Below, in pieces: positions 58,521-64,000 of a DNA stretch of 64,000 bases (positions are counted from its first letter, which is position 1; every line of letters begins with the position of its first letter). Both the position numbers and the translations under genes were made by a program. This DNA comes from JAGCJX01 sp045638645 (GTDB lineage: Bacteria; Bacteroidota; Bacteroidia; Bacteroidales; UBA932), in contig JAZUBU010000001.1 of assembly GCA_045638645.1 (NCBI GenBank), forward strand, positions 1 to 64,000, given 5' to 3'. The notes below the pieces were generated by a model. That model was given only the letters and a program-made list of their open reading frames with translations, was not told the origin of the DNA and made no database searches.

Positions 58521-59798
58521 ATGAAAGTTCTTCTGTTAGGTTCCGGCGGTCGCGAACACGCATTGGCCTGGAAAATTGCCCAAAGTCAACAATTGGAAGC
58601 CTTGTATTGTTTGCCCGGAAATCCTGGTATCGCGCAGGTGGCTCAAAACCTGCCTGGGAATCCTTCTGACTTTGCAACGGTGCGCGAGGCATTGTTGGAT
58701 CATCAAATTGATTTGCTGGTTGTCGGACCGGAAGAACCGTTGGTGAAAGGGATCCGGGACAAGGTGGAAGCGGATCCTGCGTTGGCAGGGGTCGGTATTG
58801 TGGGTCCTGGTGAATTGGGCGCCCGTCTGGAGGGCAGCAAAGAGTTTGCGAAAGCATTCATGCAACGTCACCAGATTCCGACGGCCGCTTACCAAAGTTT
58901 CGGGGCAGAAGATCTGGAAAAAGCCCAAGCCTTTTTGAAAACCCTGCAGCCGCCGTACGTTTTGAAGGCAGACGGTCTGGCAGCGGGCAAGGGGGTGCTG
59001 ATTCTGGAAGATTATGACCAGGCCTGTGCCGAGTTGCGGGAAATGTTCGGAGGTAAGTTCGGAGCCGCAGGCAGTCGTGTGGTCATTGAAGAATTTTTGT
59101 CGGGTATCGAAGCATCGGTTTTTGTTTTGACCGACGGAAAACATTATCTCGTTTTGCCGGAGGCGAAGGATTACAAGCGCATTGGAGAGGGAGATACAGG
59201 GCTGAATACCGGTGGAATGGGTTCTGTTTCCCCGGTTCCTTTTGCGGATGCTGAGTTCATGCAGCGGGTAGAAGACCGGATCATCCGTCCGACAGTGGAA
59301 GGTCTGGCTGCTGATGGCATTCCTTACAAAGGATTTATTTTTATTGGATTGATGAACTGCGGCGGAGATCCGTATGTCATTGAATACAACGTGCGTATGG
59401 GAGACCCCGAGACGGAGTCTGTGATGATGCGGATCCAAAGTGATTTCTTGGGACATTTGGCAGCAGCTGCTGCCGGTACCCTGGATCAGGAACGGATGGA
59501 AATCGACCCTCGTACGGCTTTGTCGGTAATTTTGGTTTCTGGCGGCTATCCGGAGGCCTACCAGAAAGGATTTGAAATTACCGGTGCGGATCAGGCTGTT
59601 TCCGATGCCGTTGTCTTTCATGCGGGTACCGTCCTCAAAGAAGGCAAGCTGCTGACACAGGGAGGTCGTGTGCTGTCTTGCTCAGTGCAGGCAGACAACA
59701 TCGCGGAAGCTCGTGAGAAGGCCTACCGCCTGGCATCCGGTATTTCATTCGAAGGTATGTACTGTCGCTGGGATATCGGTAATGATTTACTCAAGTAG
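58521..59798 (+). CDS. purD: Phosphoribosylamine--glycine ligase
   Basis: The 425-residue ATP-grasp enzyme catalyses the second step of purine synthesis. Signature motifs include 'LLLGSGGREHALAWK', 'VGPEEPLV', 'YVLKADGLAAGKGVLIL' and 'GFIFIGLM...VIEYNVRMGDPE'. The gene begins a rightward unit; the membrane protein gene after it overlaps its last 17 bp. It is separated from purM by about 2.2 kb. Confidence 0.97.
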   Translation: MKVLLLGSGGREHALAWKIAQSQQLEALYCLPGNPGIAQVAQNLPGNPSDFATVREALLDHQIDLLVVGPEEPLVKGIRDKVEADPALAGVGIVGPGELGARLEGSKEFAKAFMQRHQIPTAAYQSFGAEDLEKAQAFLKTLQPPYVLKADGLAAGKGVLILEDYDQACAELREMFGGKFGAAGSRVVIEEFLSGIEASVFVLTDGKHYLVLPEAKDYKRIGEGDTGLNTGGMGSVSPVPFADAEFMQRVEDRIIRPTVEGLAADGIPYKGFIFIGLMNCGGDPYVIEYNVRMGDPETESVMMRIQSDFLGHLAAAAAGTLDQERMEIDPRTALSVILVSGGYPEAYQKGFEITGADQAVSDAVVFHAGTVLKEGKLLTQGGRVLSCSVQADNIAEAREKAYRLASGISFEGMYCRWDIGNDLLK

Positions 59799-60729
59799 CA
59801 GGACGGGCAAGACCGGGCGTTTGGGATTGCTGTTGTTGATTGCAGTCCCGATGCTGGTGTTGCTGGTAGCCGCCTGGATGCATCCGATGGAAGGTTCCGG
59901 CGGCTGGATCGGTTCCCCTTTGTGGGGCCGGGTGTGTGGTTGCTTGTCGTTGGTGGGAATCGCATCCATGTTGCCTTTGATCCGGAATCAATACCGGATC
60001 ATCCGAGGGTACATGGTGACCTTGCCTTTTCTGTATGGTCTTTTGGCCTTGACCAACCCCAATGTCCTGGATTTTGGTCCCTATCATGTGGCAGCACTAT
60101 CGTTTTGTATGGCCAGTCTCTGTTATCTGAGGTATTGGACCCGCCAGGAGCGTGTGTCGGATTTGTTTCAGGCCTTGCTGTTTTTGTCGGCGGGTTCGTT
60201 GGCTGTTCCGTATCTGCTGTGGATGGCCTTGCCGTTGCTATTTTACCACTACCGGCATTTCCTTCAGGTATTGGCGGCAATCCTACTGCCCTGGCTGTAT
60301 CATTTTGCTTATGCTTATCTGATTGATGGTGAGTCTTTTGGTCAGTGGATTGGGTCGGTCTTGCGGGAGCTGGTTGCTGTGAAAACCGTTTGGTTTTCCA
60401 TTTCGGTTCTACAGATGTTCGTCCTGGGAATCCTGGTGTTGACCGTTATCCTGGCCATGGTCCATGTCTTCCGGAAAGAACGTGCGCTGATCCGGCCCTC
60501 GCAATGGAGTGCCTTGTTGGCAATTTTTTATGGGGTGTTGATGCTCAGCGGAGTGGCCCTGGTTTTTGAATCGGCTTTTGCGACTCCTTGGCAACTGCTC
60601 CCCTTGATACCAATATCCCTCATAACCTTTGATTACCTGCATGACAGGTTCTCGGATTATGAGGGACAGATTCTGGTGGTTTTGTTGGCAGGCTCCATGC
60701 TGGTGCTCAGAGCCTCCCAACTGATTTGA
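59782..60729 (+). CDS. Multi-pass membrane protein of unknown function
   Basis: The 315-residue product starts at the ATG at 59782 (MIYSSSRTGKTGRLG), overlapping purD. It has about eight hydrophobic helices spread evenly ('LGLLLLIAVPMLVLLVAAW', 'LPFLYGLLALTNPNVLDF', 'LAVPYLLWMALPLLFYHYR', 'VLGILVLTVILAMVHVF'). No motif was recognised. Similar membrane proteins follow purD in other Bacteroidota. A transport or scaffold role is possible but cannot be supported. Confidence 0.75.
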   Translation: MIYSSSRTGKTGRLGLLLLIAVPMLVLLVAAWMHPMEGSGGWIGSPLWGRVCGCLSLVGIASMLPLIRNQYRIIRGYMVTLPFLYGLLALTNPNVLDFGPYHVAALSFCMASLCYLRYWTRQERVSDLFQALLFLSAGSLAVPYLLWMALPLLFYHYRHFLQVLAAILLPWLYHFAYAYLIDGESFGQWIGSVLRELVAVKTVWFSISVLQMFVLGILVLTVILAMVHVFRKERALIRPSQWSALLAIFYGVLMLSGVALVFESAFATPWQLLPLIPISLITFDYLHDRFSDYEGQILVVLLAGSMLVLRASQLI

Positions 60730-60748
60730 TTCGGGTCTTGTTGCAGCC

Positions 60749-61948
60749 TTATTTGGTGCGGCCCGGATATACTTTCAAGGCTTCGGCCAAGCACTTCATT
60801 GCATTACGCAAGTCTTCTTCTTTCAATACGTAAGCAAAACGTACCTGGTTCAAACCGGTGTTCGGTGTTGCGTAGAAACCGGCAGCCGGTGCTACCATGA
60901 CGGTTTGTCCTTCGTAGGAGAATTCTTCCAGCAACCATTGTGCGAATTTGTCGGCATTGTCGATCGGCAATTGTACGACTGCGTAGAAGGCTCCCATCGG
61001 GTTCGGACAAATTACGCCGTCCATTTTTTGCAATTCGCTTACCAATACGTCGCGACGGTGCATGTATTCCTGACGTACTTTGTCGAAGTATGATTGAGGG
61101 GTTTTCAATGCTGCTTCCCCTGCGATTTGACCGTATTGCGGAGAGCACAGACGGGCTTGGGCAAATTTCATGACGGCAGCCATGACTGCTTTGTTGCGGG
61201 AAACGATGGCTCCGATGCGGACACCGCAGAGTGAGTAGCGTTTGGATACGGAGTCAATCAGGATGACGTTGTCTTCCAGGCCTTCCAGGTGCATGCAGGA
61301 GTAGTGGGGTTCATCGGTGTAGCAGAATTCGCGGTATACTTCATCCGAGTAGATGTACAGACCGTGTTTCTTGGCCAATGCGCCGAGTTGTTGGATGGCT
61401 TCACGGGTGTAGAGCACACCGGTCGGGTTGCCCGGGTTGCACAACAGGATACCACGGGTGCGCGGGGTGATTTTCTTTTCAAACTCTTCTACAGAGGGAA
61501 GGGCAAATCCGTTCTCGATGTGGGTGGTGATGGGAACCAGTTTGACATCATTTTGGAGTGAGAAGGAGTTGTAGTTGGTGTAGAAGGGTTCCATGATGAT
61601 TACTTCATCACCCGGGTCGCAGGTAACACCCAAAGCCAATTGGAGCGCTTCACTACCACCGGTGGTGATGATGATGTCGGTGTAATCTACGTTGATGTTG
61701 ATGTTGCGGTAGTATTCAGCCAACCCTTTGCGGTAGGATTCGTTTCCTCCGGAGTTCGGGTAAGCCACCAGGGACATGGTGTTTTCTTTTACTGCTTTCA
61801 AGGCACATTCCGGGGATTCAATGTCCGGTTGTCCGATGTTCAGGTGGTATACTTTGATACCCCTTTTGATGGCAGCCTCTGCGAAAGGTACCAATTTGCG
61901 GATCGGCGATGAGGGCATCGCTTGCGCTTTTTGTGATAAAGTAAGCAT
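60749..61948 (-). CDS. Pyridoxal-phosphate aminotransferase (fold type I, class I/II)
   Basis: The 399-residue product has 'LNIGQPDIESP', 'TTGGSEALQLAL', 'CNPGNPTGVLYT' (PLP phosphate and ring contacts) and 'SVSKRYSLCGVRIG', containing the PLP-binding Lys. This is the aspartate/aromatic aminotransferase-like family; the amino acid specificity is not predictable. The gene stands alone and converges on the upstream membrane protein gene with a 19-bp gap. Confidence 0.93.
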   Translation of the reverse strand: MLTLSQKAQAMPSSPIRKLVPFAEAAIKRGIKVYHLNIGQPDIESPECALKAVKENTMSLVAYPNSGGNESYRKGLAEYYRNININVDYTDIIITTGGSEALQLALGVTCDPGDEVIIMEPFYTNYNSFSLQNDVKLVPITTHIENGFALPSVEEFEKKITPRTRGILLCNPGNPTGVLYTREAIQQLGALAKKHGLYIYSDEVYREFCYTDEPHYSCMHLEGLEDNVILIDSVSKRYSLCGVRIGAIVSRNKAVMAAVMKFAQARLCSPQYGQIAGEAALKTPQSYFDKVRQEYMHRRDVLVSELQKMDGVICPNPMGAFYAVVQLPIDNADKFAQWLLEEFSYEGQTVMVAPAAGFYATPNTGLNQVRFAYVLKEEDLRNAMKCLAEALKVYPGRTK

Positions 61949-62017
61949 ATTTTAAAGATTTCTAAAAGTTATTGTCAGGCTTTGCAATCTGATTGCGCAA
62001 ATATAATAGAAATTGCC

Positions 62018-62025
62018 TAAATTTG
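62018..62025 (+). promoter_or_regulatory. -7 box for purM
   Basis: TAAATTTG fits TAnnTTTG, 21 bp before the purM ATG. ATTG at 61992-61995 is a possible -33 element at 22-bp spacing. Confidence 0.5.
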
Positions 62026-62046
62026 CCCCGCTAATACAATAATTTG

Positions 62047-63222
62047 ATGGACGTGAAATCGAATCGTTATGCCGGTCGCGGAGTTTCTTCTTCCAAGGAA
62101 GATGTACATGCAGCGATCAAAAATTTGGACAAAGGATTGTTCCCGAAAGCTTTTTGTAAAATCGTTCCGGATTACCTGACCGGTGACGAAGACTATTGTT
62201 TGGTGATGCACGCGGATGGTGCGGGTACCAAGTCGTCGCTGGCCTATCTGTACTGGAAAGAAACTGGGGATATGAGTGTGTGGCGGGGCATTGCACAAGA
62301 TGCTATTGTCATGAACACCGACGACTTGCTTTGTGTGGGAGTGACCGATGACATTCTCCTGTCTTCTACCATTGGCCGGAACAAGAATCTCATTCCCGGT
62401 GAAGTCATTTCTGCCATCATCTCGGGTACCGAGGAATTTGCCCAATCCATGTGTCATTATGGAGCCCGTATGGTCTTGACCGGAGGTGAGACGGCTGACG
62501 TTGGAGACTTGGTACGGACTGTGATTGTGGACAGTACGGTGACCGCCCGTATCCGCCGCAGCGATGTGATTGACAATGCCCGCATCCAGGCCGGTGACGT
62601 CATTGTGGCGTTGGCCTCTTACGGACAGGCAAAATACGAGTCTGAATACAATGGTGGCATGGGTAGCAATGGTTTGACCTCTGCCCGTCACGACGTGTTG
62701 GCCCATGAGTTGGCAGACCGTTATCCCGAAAGTTTTGATCCGGCAGTGCCGCAGGATCTGGTTTATTCCGGAACCCGTCGTCTGACCGAAGTGGAACCGG
62801 AGAGCGGTTTGACCTATGGTAAGCTCATTCTTTCGCCGACCCGGACCTATTTGCCGGTTATCCGTGAAATATTGAACCGTTTCCGTCCTCAAGTTCACGG
62901 GATGGTGCATTGTTCGGGAGGTGCTCAGACCAAGGTGTTACATTTCATTGAGAACCTGCGTGTCATCAAGGACAACCTCTTCCCGGTTCCTCCGTTGTTC
63001 CGTACAATTCAGGAAGAATCCGGTACTTCTTGGGAGGAAATGTACAAGGTATTCAACATGGGCCATCGGATGGAATTGTATGTGCCGGCAGAAATTGCGG
63101 CAGAATTGGTGGCTATATCAGAAAGTTTTGGCGTAGAGGCACGCATTGTGGGTCGAGTTGAGGAAGCTCCTGCGAAAGAGGTTGTGCTGCGTACACCTTA
63201 CGGTGAGTTTGTCTATCATTAA
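62047..63222 (+). CDS. purM: Phosphoribosylformylglycinamidine cyclo-ligase-like protein
   Basis: The 391-residue product starts at the ATG at 62047 (MDVKSNRYAGRGVSSSKEDV). It shows the AIR synthase fold: 'HADGAGTKSSLAY', 'DAIVMNTDDLLCVGV', 'TGGETADVGDLV' and a C-terminal half with 'MVHCSGGAQTKVLHF'. It is longer and more divergent than E. coli PurM (345 residues), as is usual in Bacteroidota. It converts FGAM to AIR in purine synthesis. The next gene begins 4 bp downstream. Confidence 0.88.
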   Translation: MDVKSNRYAGRGVSSSKEDVHAAIKNLDKGLFPKAFCKIVPDYLTGDEDYCLVMHADGAGTKSSLAYLYWKETGDMSVWRGIAQDAIVMNTDDLLCVGVTDDILLSSTIGRNKNLIPGEVISAIISGTEEFAQSMCHYGARMVLTGGETADVGDLVRTVIVDSTVTARIRRSDVIDNARIQAGDVIVALASYGQAKYESEYNGGMGSNGLTSARHDVLAHELADRYPESFDPAVPQDLVYSGTRRLTEVEPESGLTYGKLILSPTRTYLPVIREILNRFRPQVHGMVHCSGGAQTKVLHFIENLRVIKDNLFPVPPLFRTIQEESGTSWEEMYKVFNMGHRMELYVPAEIAAELVAISESFGVEARIVGRVEEAPAKEVVLRTPYGEFVYH

Positions 63223-63226
63223 TCGG

Positions 63227-64000
63227 ATGCGCTCCCTCAGATACGCTTGGTTGCTCCTGCTATGTATCGTCGCTTCGTGCGGACGGCAGGCTGTTGAAGA
63301 CAATCTTCTGCCCATTGTGCAGAAGGCATTGTCGGATACGGCATCTGTCTATTATGCCGATTTCTCCGGAATTCCGGAACAGGCTCCGGCTTTGTCGATT
63401 GGAATTTTTGACGATGATTTGTCGGGATTGGGCGTGTTGGAGGCCTTCTTGCAAGCTGATCATTTCAACAATATTACCGGAAAGCCGGGTGCGGATGGCA
63501 TCCGTGATTTTGCCGGGGAAAATTTTGTGTACCTGGCCGATGTGGCCAATGCAAGCTACAACGAATATGCTGGGCATGGCAACCTGGATTTCCTGAAGGA
63601 GTCTGTGGTGCGTGATGCCTTGTTCCTTTTGGATGATGCTTATTACAACCAGACGCTGGATGACCAGCCGTATGGGGTGAAGTCCCGTGCGAAATTTCTG
63701 GTCTGTGCGGATGCTTCGGCTTCGACCTTTGGTCTGGCGGATGTGGAGACGTTGTTGGACCGTTCCATGACTGGGGTATCGGCCTGCAGTGTCGTGGACG
63801 CGGCTGTCCTCCGCTATTTGTCAATGGTGCGTGATCTCCCGGAAGCTTCGGTGGGTATTTTGGCCGATCCGGGTGTCGTGGATGCCGGTCACTATGAGCA
63901 GGCCTTCCGGAAATTGTCTTCCCTGCAGCAGTATGGTGGAAGAATTCGGGTGTATCATCAGAAGACAGTCGGTCTTTCTGCCTTTTTGCAGCCCGATTCT
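63227..64000 (+). CDS. Lipoprotein of unknown function (partial, runs off the window)
   Basis: An open frame of at least 258 codons starts with ATG at 63227 (MRSLRYAWLLLLCIVASCGR), 4 bp after purM, and has not stopped by 64000. The lipobox is VASC (Cys18), so it is membrane anchored. The visible part is acidic and contains no motif I recognise. In Bacteroidota purM is commonly followed by prfA, which this is not. Confidence 0.75.
   Translation, partial: MRSLRYAWLLLLCIVASCGRQAVEDNLLPIVQKALSDTASVYYADFSGIPEQAPALSIGIFDDDLSGLGVLEAFLQADHFNNITGKPGADGIRDFAGENFVYLADVANASYNEYAGHGNLDFLKESVVRDALFLLDDAYYNQTLDDQPYGVKSRAKFLVCADASASTFGLADVETLLDRSMTGVSACSVVDAAVLRYLSMVRDLPEASVGILADPGVVDAGHYEQAFRKLSSLQQYGGRIRVYHQKTVGLSAFLQPDS

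Overview
The window is chromosomal DNA from a member of the Bacteroidales (phylum Bacteroidota). Evidence: many promoters fit the Bacteroidota form (TTTG, about 19 bp, TAnnTTTG); there is a type IX secretion C-terminal domain and a PorV-like protein; the rpmB-rpmG-DUF4295-ftsY order, MeaB, DUF6562, DUF4199, DUF4296 and Bacteroidota-style LptD and Rho proteins are all present; most genes lack a Shine-Dalgarno sequence. The genus cannot be fixed from sequence reading alone. No rRNA or tRNA gene, CRISPR array, insertion sequence or phage structural gene was seen.

Layout. 1-3.4 kb: the end of one beta-helix surface protein and a complete DUF6562/beta-helix lipoprotein. 3.4-9 kb: a GIN-domain protein, an endonuclease/exonuclease/phosphatase lipoprotein, a PorV-like outer-membrane protein, and a subtilisin-like protease with a type IX sorting domain. 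9-12.4 kb: tig-clpP-clpX. 12.5-13.5 kb: two small AT-rich lipoprotein or exported-protein genes of unknown function. 13.7-19.7 kb: a leftward operon rsfS-ftsH-cdsA-psd-(M20 dipeptidase)-pyrF. 19.8-25.3 kb: birA, then leftward dnaA-pepD-rpe and a SPOR-domain amidase. 25.3-30.6 kb: lptD, ridA and rho. 30.6-34.2 kb: leftward DUF1573, meaB and a His-rich metal exporter. 34.3-34.5 kb: a 55-residue 2[4Fe-4S] ferredoxin, missed by ordinary length cut-offs.

The main find is a complete diversity-generating retroelement (DGR) at 36.6-40.35 kb. It comprises a secreted PEGA plus formylglycine-generating-enzyme-type (C-type lectin fold) target whose last codons form the variable repeat (VR, 38529-38663), an HRDC-type accessory gene, a DGR-class reverse transcriptase with an IGNLTSQ motif and a YMDD box, and a template repeat (TR, 40219-40353) that begins at the base after the RT stop codon. 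Aligned by eye without gaps over 135 bp, TR and VR differ at 14 positions, and every one is an adenine in the TR. Thirteen TR codons are AAC at the sites expected to face a ligand; eleven have been changed in the VR. A long imperfect hairpin lies just after the VR. A paralogous tandem copy of the target (34.6-36.6 kb) has a C-terminus unrelated to the TR, so it looks like a fixed, non-diversified relative.

Next to the DGR is a three-gene hipB-hipS-hipT-like toxin-antitoxin operon (40.6-42.1 kb) with a split HipA. The toxin carries a Ser-Ile-Ser motif in its Gly-rich loop, and the operon has paired operator-like repeats around a near-ideal promoter.

42.3-64 kb is mostly core: lipocalin, glycosyltransferase and DUF4199 genes; thrS-infC-rpmI-rplT-lepB; rpmB-rpmG-DUF4295; ftsY-pheT; a small outer-membrane protein; the leftward operon DUF4296-amidohydrolase-radical SAM-dtd-deoC; purD with a downstream membrane protein; an aminotransferase; purM; and a lipoprotein cut off by the window end.
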